Shown here: one piece after another, positions 16,971 to 25,875 of the stretch
Layout: every line of letters starts with the position of its first letter
How positions within the stretch are numbered: position 1 is the stretch's first letter
Assembly: GCA_965222015.1 (NCBI GenBank)
Contig: CBDCTL010000012.1
Coordinates: 1 to 64,000, forward strand
Length of the DNA stretch: 64,000 nt
Direction of reading: 5' to 3'
Source: JANQPX01 sp965222015
GTDB taxonomy: Bacteria > Pseudomonadota > Alphaproteobacteria > Geminicoccales > Geminicoccaceae
Program-made: the position numbers and the translations under genes
The notes under the pieces: model-generated
What the model was told of the DNA's origin: nothing
The model's input: the letters and a program-made list of their open reading frames with translations, nothing else
Databases searched by the model: none

Positions 16971-18049
16971 GCCTTGCCTCCCTGGATGCCCTTCAGGAGG
17001 GTCGTCTTGTCGATCACGCCGATGTCCCGGCCGTCGTCATCCTGAATGACGATCGGGATGTCGGTGGTGGTGGTGATGTCGATCAGCTGATCGAGATCGG
17101 TGCCGTGAGGCGCCCGCTCGGCGGTCGAAAGGTCGATCGTCTTCGACGCCTGAAACTCATCGAGCGGCACCATGATGGAGTGGGCGAACACCAGCTTGAG
17201 CTTGGATATCCCCTCGACGAAATCCTTGACGTAGTCGTCGGCGGGCTTGGTGACGATGTCCTCGGGCGTGCCGATCTGGACGATGCGGCCGTCCTTCATG
17301 ATGGCGATGCGGTTGCCGATGCGGATCGCCTCGTCGAGGTCGTGGGTGATGAACACCGTCGTCTTGTTCAGCTCGGCGGACAGGCCCATGAACTGGTCCT
17401 GCAGCTGGCGGCGGATCAGCGGGTCGAGCGCCGAGAACGGCTCGTCCATCAGCAGCACCTCGGGATCGGAGGCGAGCGCTCTCGCCAGACCGACGCGCTG
17501 CTGCATGCCGCCCGACAATTCGCGCGGAAAGCGGTCCTCGTAGCCGTCCAGATTGACCATGGAAAGGCAGCGCTGCGACACCTCCCAGCGCTTCGATTTG
17601 GGCTCGCCGCGCACCTGCAGCGGAAAGCCGACATTGTCGCGCACGGTGCGGTGGGGGAGAAGCGCCATATGCTGGAACACCATGCCGATATGCATGGCGC
17701 GCATGGTGCGAAGCGCCTCGCCGCCAAGGGACAGCATGTCCTCGCCGAGAACGGAAATCCTGCCGGCGGTCGGCTCGATCAGGCGATTGAGATGGCGCAC
17801 CATGGTCGACTTGCCGGAGCCGGAAAGGCCCATCACGCAGAAGATTTCGCCCCGCGACACGGTGAAGGAGCAATCCGCGATGCCGACCACGCAGCCGAAT
17901 CGCTCCAGGACTTCGGGCTTGGTCAGCCCCTCGGTCTCGACCGCCCGCATGGCGTCTTCGGCGCGGTCACCGAAGATTTTCCACACGCTTTCGAGTTCGA
18001 TGACGCGATCGTCAGAGACGGGGTCGCCGGCGCTCTCTTGATCATCCAC
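16967..18049 (-). CDS. proV: Glycine betaine/proline ABC transporter ATPase
   Basis: A 360-residue ATPase with a GTG start. Walker A is GLSGSGKST, the signature is ELSGGMQQRVGLARAL and Walker B is VLLMDEPFSALDPL, followed by ITHDLDEAIRIGNRIAIMKDG. The ProV-type N-terminal lead VWKIFGDRAEDAMRAV is present. The C-terminal region (DIPIVIQDDDGRDIGVIDK) is a short, partial CBS-like domain, about 40 residues less than E. coli ProV. It couples to the permease downstream with a four-base overlap and to the binding protein upstream. Confidence 0.92.
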   Translation of the reverse strand: MDDQESAGDPVSDDRVIELESVWKIFGDRAEDAMRAVETEGLTKPEVLERFGCVVGIADCSFTVSRGEIFCVMGLSGSGKSTMVRHLNRLIEPTAGRISVLGEDMLSLGGEALRTMRAMHIGMVFQHMALLPHRTVRDNVGFPLQVRGEPKSKRWEVSQRCLSMVNLDGYEDRFPRELSGGMQQRVGLARALASDPEVLLMDEPFSALDPLIRRQLQDQFMGLSAELNKTTVFITHDLDEAIRIGNRIAIMKDGRIVQIGTPEDIVTKPADDYVKDFVEGISKLKLVFAHSIMVPLDEFQASKTIDLSTAERAPHGTDLDQLIDITTTTDIPIVIQDDDGRDIGVIDKTTLLKGIQGGKA

Positions 18050-18129
18050 AGGTCCGCCTTTCTAAAGAGGCGTGACACGAAACCCCGGCCGGCGTCACGG
18101 GTCGCGACGCCGGCCGACGTCCGAAAAGA

Positions 18130-19083
18130 CTACTGCAGCCAGCCGTCCACGCGGTCGCCGTTCTCCGCGACCCATTGGGCGGCGAACTCGGCCGGGTCCA
18201 TCTTGTCGACCACCAGCGCATAGGTCATCTGCGACACGGTGTCGGTGTCGAGATCGACATTGGCGAGCATGGCGGCCGCTGCGGGCTGCGCCTCTTCCAG
18301 CGCCGTCGCGAAGTGGATGTGCAGGTTCGCCGTGTTCCAGGCCACCGGCGCGCTCGACTTCTCCAGCCATTCCGGGTCGTCGGTCGGCTGAATGACGTTC
18401 CACTGCGCCTCATCGTAAGCCGGCTCCTTCAGCTGGACCAGCTCGTGCAGCGCGAACATGTGGTGCGGCGTGTAGCAGAAGAAGACGATGTTCTCCTCCT
18501 GTGCGACCGCATTGTCGACCTCGGCGAGCGCCAGGGTCTCGTCCATCTCCTTCAGGTTCATGGTGGCATCGTAGCCATAGGACTTGGCGCGGATCTTTTC
18601 GACATTGGTCGACGCCCAGCCGGCGGCGCCGATCCAGACCTCGCCCATGCCGTCGCCGTCCGTGTCGAAACTGGCGGCCATGTCGGGGTCGGTCAGATCC
18701 GCGAGGTTCTCGATGCCGGTGCGTTCGGCGGTGCCCTTGGTCACGCACATGCCCTGATCGCCGGCGACGAAGTTGTCGTTGCGCTTCACCGTGCCCTTGT
18801 CCGTGACGTAGGTCTCGTAGAGGTTCTGCTGGTTCGGCAGCCAGACCTCGGGATGGACGTGCATGGCGCCTGAATCCATCGCCTCGAACACGACAGGATT
18901 GGTGCCGTTCTGCAGCTCGACCTCGAGGCCGAGATTTTCTTCCATCGCCACCTTCAGCACATGCGCGGTCGCGAGGACCGACGGCCAGTTGGGCACGCCG
19001 ATGACCACATCGGCTGCCATGGCCGGCAGGGCGACCGTGCTAACGACAGCAGCCAGTCCCAGGCGTTTCAGCTTGGCCTCCAT
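18130..19083 (-). CDS. proX: Glycine betaine/proline-type periplasmic binding protein (OpuAC family)
   Basis: A 317-residue protein; the start was placed at the ATG after AAGGAGAA. It has a Sec signal peptide (LGLAAVVSTVALPAMAADVV) cleaved after about residue 22. OpuAC-type blocks are VVIGVPNWPSVLATAHVLK, MHVHPEVWLPNQQ, GMCVTKGTAERTGIENLADL and FFCYTPHHMFALHELVQL. It is the first gene of the three-gene uptake operon, which runs leftwards. Trp/aromatic residues expected for quaternary-ammonium binding are present, but the exact ligand cannot be read from the sequence. Confidence 0.9.
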   Translation of the reverse strand: MEAKLKRLGLAAVVSTVALPAMAADVVIGVPNWPSVLATAHVLKVAMEENLGLEVELQNGTNPVVFEAMDSGAMHVHPEVWLPNQQNLYETYVTDKGTVKRNDNFVAGDQGMCVTKGTAERTGIENLADLTDPDMAASFDTDGDGMGEVWIGAAGWASTNVEKIRAKSYGYDATMNLKEMDETLALAEVDNAVAQEENIVFFCYTPHHMFALHELVQLKEPAYDEAQWNVIQPTDDPEWLEKSSAPVAWNTANLHIHFATALEEAQPAAAAMLANVDLDTDTVSQMTYALVVDKMDPAEFAAQWVAENGDRVDGWLQ

Positions 19084-19324
19084 GGGAGTTCTCCTTGATT
19101 GATCAGGCGTCGGTGAATGTTTGTTGCAGCGCAAACTACATCGACGGTAGCGATCAGCCGATGAATGGTCCAGTGCCGGTTCGTCGAGCCGTTCTGGTCC
19201 CCGCCATATGATCGTACGCACGGAGCCGAGCCGGCCGTCGTATCAGCTTCGTCCCGCAAAGAGGAGGCCGTGGGCCCGCGCACGCTCAACGTATCGGATA
19301 TCTGGAGCGAAGGCGCGCATCCAT

Positions 19325-20812
19325 CTAGCATCCAAGATAGTCGGGATGATGAACTGTGAGGATCCCTTTCGCCTGTCGCCTGGCTCGTTCCCAGATGTCG
19401 GCGGCACCCTTTTCCGCCCAGGTGATCGGCGCATCGCGATCGGCCAGCTTTGGCCAGGCGTAGTCGCGCTCCATCGCCGCCATGGTCGAGGGGTGACCGA
19501 GAAAATGCCCCTCGCCGAGCACGACACTCTTGATCGCCCCGAAGCCGAGCGTCTCGTCATCGACCTCGATGCCGCGGATCGTGCGGTGAACGGCGCTCAG
19601 CATCTCGTCATCGAGGATAAAGGCCTCGAAGCTCGCACCGAGGAGCGAGGCCATCATGCCGGCGCTCTCATAGACCATGTTCGCACCGGCAAGGCCGGCG
19701 GCGACGGCGGACAGCGCCTTTTCAGCGCCCATCTGCGCATCCACCGCCTTGGCATCGGCCATCGATGACGCAACGCCGGAGGGGAGCCCAAGCCAGTTCG
19801 AGATCTGTGCAGACGCCGCGTTCAGGACGGCGCTTTCCCCGCCGCTGCCGCAGAAAGCGCCGGTCCTGAGGTCGATCACGAAGGGCCAGTTCGGGAAGAT
19901 GACGGGATAGCCGGGCGAAAACACATTGACCAGGACCAGGCCCGCCAGCGTTTCCGCAAGGGACTGCGCCAGGAAGCCTGCCAGCGTCGCGGGTGCCGTC
20001 GCGCCGGATTGCGCCGCGATGATGCTGTTGATCGGCATCCCCTGCTCGATGCAGGCGATGGTAACGTCGACGGCGTCCTCGCCAAAGCGCAGGGGCGAGA
20101 CGACCGGCGAGATATGGGCTTTGCAGAATGGCCGCTCGCGAAACCGCCCCTCGCCGCCAAGCGCCATGTCGAACATCTCGACGATCGGGGCGACATGGTC
20201 TCCGAGGGCAAACGATGTGCCCACCGGCTTTCGGGTGTTGCGGATCAGCGCATAAGCGGTGTTGAGATCGAGTTCGAAGCTGTCCGGCACGTCCGTCGCG
20301 ATGCAGCAGCGGGTGAACCAGCTGATATTGGGAAGCCGGTCGATCAGCCGGGCGAAGTCGTGGAGATCCTTGAGCGTCGAGGGGCGATAGAGGCCGGTTT
20401 CGAGATCGAGCGTCTGAACCGCAGCACCGCCTGTACCGAAATAGACCCGTTCCCCGCCGATCTCGATGTCGTGGTGTGGATCGCGCCCACAGAGGACGAA
20501 GCCTTTGGCCGCTCCGGCGATGACGTCCTCGACCATGTCGCGCGGAAAGGCCAGACGGCCGAGTGCGTTGACCTCCGCCCCGCGCGCCGTCGCCGCGTCG
20601 ACGAGTTTCGGCGGCGCCTGGCCCATGCCGAGCTCGGCGAGGAGCTTGAGCGCCGTCCCATAGATCGCCACGATCTCGGCTTCATCGAGGGGCTTGTAGC
20701 GCCCGCCGATCTGTCCGGGCGGGGCAGCGCTCGCCTTTTGAGGCGCGCGGCGTTCTATTTGTCGCGCGGCGCGTCCGCCGCGACGGGAAGTTTTTCTTCC
20801 GGGGTCGCCCAT
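19325..20812 (-). CDS. MttB-family trimethylamine methyltransferase-like protein (non-pyrrolysine)
   Basis: A 495-residue TIM-barrel methyltransferase of the MttB superfamily with a good AGGAGG before the ATG. Recognisable blocks are VYFGTGGAAVQTLDLETG, FELDLNTAYALIRNTRKPVG, PLRFGEDAVDVTIACIEQGM, GMMASLLGASFEAFILDDEM and VLGEGHFLGHPSTM. The frame is open throughout, so there is no amber-encoded pyrrolysine. Non-Pyl members such as MtgB demethylate glycine betaine and pass the methyl to a corrinoid protein. No corrinoid protein gene occurs in the window. It is divergent from the DMGDH-like gene and next to the betaine transporter, which points to a quaternary amine substrate. Confidence 0.85.
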   Translation of the reverse strand: MGDPGRKTSRRGGRAARQIERRAPQKASAAPPGQIGGRYKPLDEAEIVAIYGTALKLLAELGMGQAPPKLVDAATARGAEVNALGRLAFPRDMVEDVIAGAAKGFVLCGRDPHHDIEIGGERVYFGTGGAAVQTLDLETGLYRPSTLKDLHDFARLIDRLPNISWFTRCCIATDVPDSFELDLNTAYALIRNTRKPVGTSFALGDHVAPIVEMFDMALGGEGRFRERPFCKAHISPVVSPLRFGEDAVDVTIACIEQGMPINSIIAAQSGATAPATLAGFLAQSLAETLAGLVLVNVFSPGYPVIFPNWPFVIDLRTGAFCGSGGESAVLNAASAQISNWLGLPSGVASSMADAKAVDAQMGAEKALSAVAAGLAGANMVYESAGMMASLLGASFEAFILDDEMLSAVHRTIRGIEVDDETLGFGAIKSVVLGEGHFLGHPSTMAAMERDYAWPKLADRDAPITWAEKGAADIWERARRQAKGILTVHHPDYLGC

Positions 20813-20983
20813 TCAACCTCCTGTCGTCCCCGGAAGCGGCGCCGGAGTCGAAAAAGCCGCGCCTTGGCCGGAGGATTTACATTTCACCCGATCGCATGAA
20901 TGCTTTTCAGGCAGCGGATCGCTGGCCCCTTCCCTATGCGCCCCATTCGAGCGCAATACGTTCGGCTATCAAAGGAACATCTC

Positions 20984-23380
20984 ATGAGGACGACGGCGCG
21001 GGTGGTGATCATCGGCGGCGGCATTGCAGGATGCTCGGCGCTCTATCACCTCACCTGCGAGGGCTGGACGGACGTGGTGCTGCTGGAGCGGGACGAGCTG
21101 ACCTCGGGCACGACCTGGCATTCGGCGGCGCAGGTGACGAATTTCGGTGCGATCCAGGTGATGGTCGGCCTGAAGTCCCGCTCGATCCGTCTCTATAAGG
21201 AACTCGCTGACGATCCCGACTATCCGATCAACTATCACCATGGTGACGGCGGCCTTCGGCTGGCCTCCGAGGATTGGCATATCGACGGTTACCGACATTT
21301 CATGTCGGTCGCCAAAGGGATGGGCGTCGACTTCGAGCTGCTCGACCCGGAAGAATGCGCGCGCCGGCACCCGCTGATCACCACGGACAAACTGAAGGGC
21401 GCGCTTTGGGATCCGCTGGACGGCGACATCGATCCGGCCCAGCTTTGCCAGGCCCTGGCGCGACGCGCGCGAAAGGCCGGGGCCGAGATCCGGAGGCAGA
21501 CGCCAGTCATCGGCCTCACCCAAAAACCCGGCGGCGAGTGGATCGTTCATACCGACAAGGGTGACATCGACGCCGAACATATCGTCAATGCCGGCGGCTA
21601 TCGCTGCAATGAGATCGGCCGGATGATGGGGGCGCATCTCCCGGTGGTCTCGATGGAGCATCAATATTTCCTGACCGAGCCGATCGAGGCGATCGAGGCC
21701 TTCGACAAGCGCGTGCCGCTGCTCCGTTGCCCGACCGACGACTTCTATTCCAGGCAGGAAAAGCAGGGTCTCCTGGTCGGCTTTTATGAGCAGGACTGCA
21801 GGACCTGGGGCCTGGAGGGGATCGATCCGGATTTCACGAGCGCCCTTTGCCCGGATGACCCGGACCGCGTTCTGCCGGTACTCGAAAATGTCTTCGAGCG
21901 TTTGCCCTGCCTTTTGGAAACAGGCATTCACACGATCATCAACGGTCCCATCACCTATACGCCGGATGGCATTCCGCTGGTCGGACCGATCGGCGGTCGG
22001 CGCAATGCCTGGGCGATCACCGGCCTGCGCGCGGGCCTCGGCGAAGGTGGCGGCCATGGCTGGCTGCTCGCGCAGATGATGGTGCATGGCGAGGCCGAGT
22101 ACGACACCTGGGCGCTCGACCCGCGTCGGTTTGGGGACTACGCGACGGAGACCTATGCGGCGGCGAAGGCGATCGAGGACTATCGGAACGAGTTTCGCTT
22201 CCATCGCCCTCATGAGCATCGTCCGGCCGGCCGTCCACTACGCACGACCCCTCTGACACCGCTTCTCGAGGCGGCGGACGCAGACTTCGCCGTGGTCAAC
22301 GGATGGGAGCGGGCGGCGTTCTTCAAGCCTGCTCCCGAATTCGAACCCAGCCTGACTCATCGCTGGCCCAACTGGCATGACATCGTCGCGACGGAGGTCG
22401 AGGCCGTCCACACCCACGTCGGGCTTGCCGAAATCAACGGCTTCAATCGCATCGAGATCAGCGGCGACGGTGCGATCGACTGGCTCGATCGCCTGATCTG
22501 CGGGCGCGTGCCGCGCCGTCCCGGGAAGGTTGGTCTCGGCTATTTCCTGACCGAACAGGGCCATGTGCTCGGCGAGGCGACGCTCGCCGTCTTGGATGAG
22601 ACGACGGTCTGGTGGGGATCGGCCGCAGCCGCCGAGCGGCACGATCTCGACTGGTTGAGCGGGCATCTGCCTGCGGATGGCTCGATCACCCTGACGCCTG
22701 AAGTGACGACCCACACCATCCTCCTGGTCGCCGGCCCGAAAGCGCGAGCCGTTTTGGCCCATGCTGCACCGGATACGGACTGGAATACCTTCCCGTCGCT
22801 TGCGGTCCAGGGCGTGCAGGTCGGCGGGGTCGCGGCCCGGGCGATGTCCGTCAGTTTTTCCGGTGAAGACGCCTTCGAGATGCATGTCCCGGTCGAATAC
22901 GCCCAGGCGGCCTATCAGACGCTTCTATCGGCGGGGGAGCCGCATGGCATGGCGAGGTTCGGCGCCCACGCGATCGAGTCGATGCGCATCGAGATGGGTT
23001 ATCGTCATTGGAAGGCCGATCTTATAACGGAATTCGATCCATTCGAGAGCGCTCTCGATCGTTTTGTCGACCTCGAGAAGCCCGCCTTCCCCGGACGCGA
23101 GGCCCTGTCTGTGAAAAGGAGGCAGCAGCAACGCCGTCGCTTCGTCACCCTGAGGATCGGTGACGACGCACTGCCGGCGCATCCGGGAGCATCGATTCTC
23201 GCCGGCGGACACGTCGTCGGAACGGTCACGTCAGCATCTTACGGTCATCGCACTGGCGAAAACCTTGCGATGGGTTTCATCGACCCGGCCTATGCGGACG
23301 AAGGCACGAATGTCGATCTCGAACAGCTGAGCACGCTGTCGATCTGCGAAGTGGTGGCTCCCAGGCGTATCGCATCGTGA
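20984..23380 (+). CDS. Dimethylglycine/sarcosine dehydrogenase-like flavoprotein (FAD + GcvT domains)
   Basis: A 798-residue protein; the start ATG follows AAAGGA with ten-base spacing, and upstream in-frame starts lack this. The N-terminal half is a DAO-type FAD domain: GGGIAG at residues 11-16, then TSGTTWHSAAQVTNFG, where the His corresponds to the covalent FAD-binding His of dimethylglycine dehydrogenase. The C-terminal half is a GcvT/aminomethyltransferase pair of domains (GLAEINGFNRIEISGDGAI, FEMHVPVEYAQAAYQ, KPAFPGREAL) that passes the methyl to tetrahydrofolate. It would act downstream of demethylation of betaine-type compounds. It is transcribed divergently from the MttB-family gene across 171 bases. 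Confidence 0.88.
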   Translation: MRTTARVVIIGGGIAGCSALYHLTCEGWTDVVLLERDELTSGTTWHSAAQVTNFGAIQVMVGLKSRSIRLYKELADDPDYPINYHHGDGGLRLASEDWHIDGYRHFMSVAKGMGVDFELLDPEECARRHPLITTDKLKGALWDPLDGDIDPAQLCQALARRARKAGAEIRRQTPVIGLTQKPGGEWIVHTDKGDIDAEHIVNAGGYRCNEIGRMMGAHLPVVSMEHQYFLTEPIEAIEAFDKRVPLLRCPTDDFYSRQEKQGLLVGFYEQDCRTWGLEGIDPDFTSALCPDDPDRVLPVLENVFERLPCLLETGIHTIINGPITYTPDGIPLVGPIGGRRNAWAITGLRAGLGEGGGHGWLLAQMMVHGEAEYDTWALDPRRFGDYATETYAAAKAIEDYRNEFRFHRPHEHRPAGRPLRTTPLTPLLEAADADFAVVNGWERAAFFKPAPEFEPSLTHRWPNWHDIVATEVEAVHTHVGLAEINGFNRIEISGDGAIDWLDRLICGRVPRRPGKVGLGYFLTEQGHVLGEATLAVLDETTVWWGSAAAAERHDLDWLSGHLPADGSITLTPEVTTHTILLVAGPKARAVLAHAAPDTDWNTFPSLAVQGVQVGGVAARAMSVSFSGEDAFEMHVPVEYAQAAYQTLLSAGEPHGMARFGAHAIESMRIEMGYRHWKADLITEFDPFESALDRFVDLEKPAFPGREALSVKRRQQQRRRFVTLRIGDDALPAHPGASILAGGHVVGTVTSASYGHRTGENLAMGFIDPAYADEGTNVDLEQLSTLSICEVVAPRRIAS

Positions 23381-23529
23381 AGACGTCCAACCGGGCAACC
23401 CGCTACCCATCGACACGCCGCCAAGCTCCGTTCACCCGACACCGGACATCGTGCGGATGATCGAGTTCTGCAAAGCGGGCTCGCTTCTGGTCGTGCATTC
23501 GACCGGTCTGCCGGCGACGATCCGAACCA

Positions 23530-23718
23530 ATAGCCCTCCTCGTCGCTGACCTCGGCGCCGAGGCGGCCGGGATATTGCAGCTTCCCGTCGACCCACGCCA
23601 CCTGCCCTGAGGTCATGACGAGATTGCCTGCGCGCGCCCAGGCTTCGTAGTTCCCAACCCCTGCCGGCGCATCCGGCAGGCTGAGTCCGAGCCGCTCGAG
23701 GTTTTCAAGCACCGTCAT
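23530..23718 (-). pseudogene. RidA/YjgF-family fragment (N-terminal only)
   Basis: The first ~63 codons from ATG 23718 match the start of RidA-family proteins (NLERLGLSLPDAPAGVGNYE, NLVMTSGQVAWVDGKLQYPG, VSDEEGY). Homology stops abruptly after EEGY and the remaining frame is unrelated, so only about 40% of the usual ~150 residues is present. The break lies within 150 bases of the DMGDH-like gene stop, suggesting a deletion or rearrangement there. Whether any partial protein is made is unknown. Confidence 0.7.
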
Positions 23719-24348
23719 CGACGTCCCCCGTTATCAGCCAATCGGAGAGGCGATGTCGACATGATCTGGGGCCGCCATTTCATGCTGCATGTGGAAACGG
23801 TGATGGAATCCGGCACCCGCGTCAAGCAGCGGCTCCGGTCGATGGCTCTTGTCAAGCAGAGCCCGCCGTCGTCGCCAGTGAGCAGGCAAAAGAAACGGGC
23901 GGAATGTGATGGCCTGGAGCCTATCCGAGAAGCCATCAAAAAAACTGACCGGGGTCAGAACGCGGTGCGTGCCATGCCTGGAAGGGGGGCGGCATCGCGC
24001 CCGGCACGCCGAGCCGGCGCGCCCTTGCCGGCAGAATGCTTGAGCTGGCCGACGCCGATCCGAAGTTCGGGAAACAACGCTGGCTCTGCGCAGACTTGTG
24101 CGCCATTGCAGTTGCGTTCTGCAAATCTTGTCAATCGATCAGCCCCTTGAAAGATGGTACTTTCCGGGAAAGAGCAGCGTCGATCGGGGATAAACTTTCT
24201 CCATCGGCAACACAGGTTCGACGTGACCGAGCTCGATCCGGCTCCGTGATCGATCCTGTCGGGATGGTGATCGGGACGGTGAAGCGGCGACAGGGCTGCC
24301 TGTTCGTCGAATGTCCTGAATAATAAGCGACCAACAGAGGAGGCGACA
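23719..24348. other. Stretch without a supportable gene
   Basis: Open frames on both strands lack recognisable domains and ribosome-binding sites. The bases just before 24349 (GGAGGCGAC) are the ribosome-binding site of the lectin-like gene. The rest looks like decayed DNA next to the RidA fragment. Confidence 0.45.
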
Positions 24349-24996
24349 GTGAAACTGACGACAGCCATTCTTACCGGTGCCGCGATCGGCATGATCGCTC
24401 TGCCGGCACTCGCCGACGATCCGCCGATGAGCTTTTTCGTGACGTCCGTCGGTCCGGGCGACGGCGCCAATCTGGGCGGACTCGAAGGTGCCGATGCCCA
24501 TTGCCAGCAGCTCGCCGAGGCGGCCGGGTCCAGCGGGCAGACCTGGCGTGCCTATCTTTCGACTCAGGAGGAGGGCAAGCGCGGCATCTCAGCGAGGAGC
24601 CGCATCGGCACGGGTCCCTGGCACAATGCCCGCGGCGAGCTGATCGCGACCGATCTCGACCAGCTCCACATCATGCCTAACATCTATCTGCGCACGGCCC
24701 TCGACGAGAACGGCAACCGCATCAAGGGCCGCGGCGAGGATCCGAACGAGCACGACATCCTGACCGGCACCCAGGAAGACGGCACCGCCTACTTCCCCTG
24801 GCAGGAAGGTGACTTCACCTGTTCGAACTGGACCTCGAACGCCGACGGCGAAGGCTCGGCGACGGTCGGCCATCACGACCGTCATGGCGGCGGCAACACG
24901 TCCTGGAACGCCGCTCACAATTCGCGCGGCTGCAGCCAGGAGAACCTCCGCAGCACCGGCGGCAACGGCTACTTCTACTGCTTCGCCGCGGACTGA
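24349..24996 (+). CDS. Secreted lectin-like (C-type lectin/endostatin-fold) protein
   Basis: A 215-residue protein with a Sec signal peptide (TTAILTGAAIGMIALPALA, cleavage near residue 22) and GGAGG ten bases before the ATG. The mature part has a pattern seen in bacterial proteins labelled lectin: SFFVTSVGPGDGANLGGLEG, ADAHCQQLAEAAG, TWRAYLSTQEEG, RIGTGPWHNARGE, FTCSNWTS and GYFYCFAAD. Four Cys (ADAHCQQ, FTCSN, RGCSQ, FYCFAAD) could form two disulfides. The role is not known; an exported adhesin or polysaccharide-binding function is plausible. No neighbour shares its strand. Confidence 0.75.
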   Translation: MKLTTAILTGAAIGMIALPALADDPPMSFFVTSVGPGDGANLGGLEGADAHCQQLAEAAGSSGQTWRAYLSTQEEGKRGISARSRIGTGPWHNARGELIATDLDQLHIMPNIYLRTALDENGNRIKGRGEDPNEHDILTGTQEDGTAYFPWQEGDFTCSNWTSNADGEGSATVGHHDRHGGGNTSWNAAHNSRGCSQENLRSTGGNGYFYCFAAD

Positions 24997-25068
24997 TCCG
25001 AGCGGCTCCCCGCCGGCTTTTCGTCACCAGCCGGTTCGAGCCCGGCGCGCCGCCGAGCGTGCCGGGCT

Positions 25069-25827
25069 TCAGTCGTCGTCGAGAATGGTCCCTTCGACCT
25101 GCCGCTCGCCGACATGGGCGACACTGGGATCGGTGGTGACGAAAAGCGTGACGTTCTCGTCGCCCTCCGCGAGGTCGTCGTCGAGCAGGGGAACGTCGAT
25201 CGAGGCAGCTTCGGTGCCCGAGGCGATGCGCAGCACACCCTGGGTGCTGACATAGTCCTGTTCGGCAAGCGCACTCTTCCCCATCGTCGTGTAGATCAGC
25301 GTCAATGCCTGTTCAGGCGGCGGAGTCAGGGTGATGTCGAAGCGCAGCGCTTCCGCGTCCTCCCGTACGGCCGACGCCCGTATCGTGATATCCACGGTCC
25401 GGACAGCGACGACCGGGCCGCCGGCACCCGTAAGCGTGGGCTCGTCAGCCGGCGGGTGCCCGGCGGTTTCCGTATCCTTCCAGCGCGAGCGTTCGGAAAG
25501 GATCTCGCCGTTGCGCACGGACCAGATCAGGTCGTCACCCGCGACGTCGATAACGCCTTCATCGAAGGCGAGCAGACGGCCTGAAATCAGATCGCCTGCC
25601 GACGTCTCGATGTCGATGCGCTCCAGATCGCGGATCGCAAATTGCGCCATGCCGCCCATCTCGCGCCGGACGATGATGTTGTTTCTGCTGAGCGCAATGA
25701 GGTCGCCCTGGATTTGCCGATCACCGGTCAAATGAAAGGTCTCCCCGGCCCGGGTCGCCGTTGCCACAAAGAACATCAGCCCGACGGCAAGCGCGGTTCG
25801 AAAACGATTGTTCTTAAAAATGCCCAT
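25069..25827 (-). CDS. Secreted Calx-beta domain protein
   Basis: A 252-residue protein; the start ATG follows GGAGGGGGCC. The N-terminus is a signal peptide (FRTALAVGLMFFVATATRAG). Residues ~25-110 form a beta-rich domain (LTGDRQIQGDLIALSRNNII, RDLERIDIETSAGDL). Residues ~140-250 match a Calx-beta motif: AVREDAEALRFDITLTPPP, DYVSTQGVLRIASGTEAASI, VPLLDDDLAEGDENVTLFV and the terminal ILDDD. Calx-beta domains bind Ca2+ and often occur in adhesins. It lies 49 bases downstream of the TAXI binding-protein gene on the same strand, so the two may be cotranscribed. Confidence 0.75.
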   Translation of the reverse strand: MGIFKNNRFRTALAVGLMFFVATATRAGETFHLTGDRQIQGDLIALSRNNIIVRREMGGMAQFAIRDLERIDIETSAGDLISGRLLAFDEGVIDVAGDDLIWSVRNGEILSERSRWKDTETAGHPPADEPTLTGAGGPVVAVRTVDITIRASAVREDAEALRFDITLTPPPEQALTLIYTTMGKSALAEQDYVSTQGVLRIASGTEAASIDVPLLDDDLAEGDENVTLFVTTDPSVAHVGERQVEGTILDDD

Positions 25828-25875
25828 GGCCCCCTCCTGATCGGGGTCTGTCAAGCTGGCCTTGGTCAAGGTCGC

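Noticed and set aside
19325..20812. Pyrrolysine-containing MttB
   Set aside because: The frame is open without any in-frame amber codon, so it belongs to the non-pyrrolysine branch.
23761..24150. 129-codon open frame before the lectin-like gene
   Set aside because: Low-complexity composition, no ribosome-binding site and no recognisable motif; likely random in high-GC DNA.
25018..25067. Possible tRNA T-arm (GGTTCGAGCCC)
   Set aside because: No cloverleaf can be built from the surrounding bases; it is part of a GC-rich hairpin between convergent genes.
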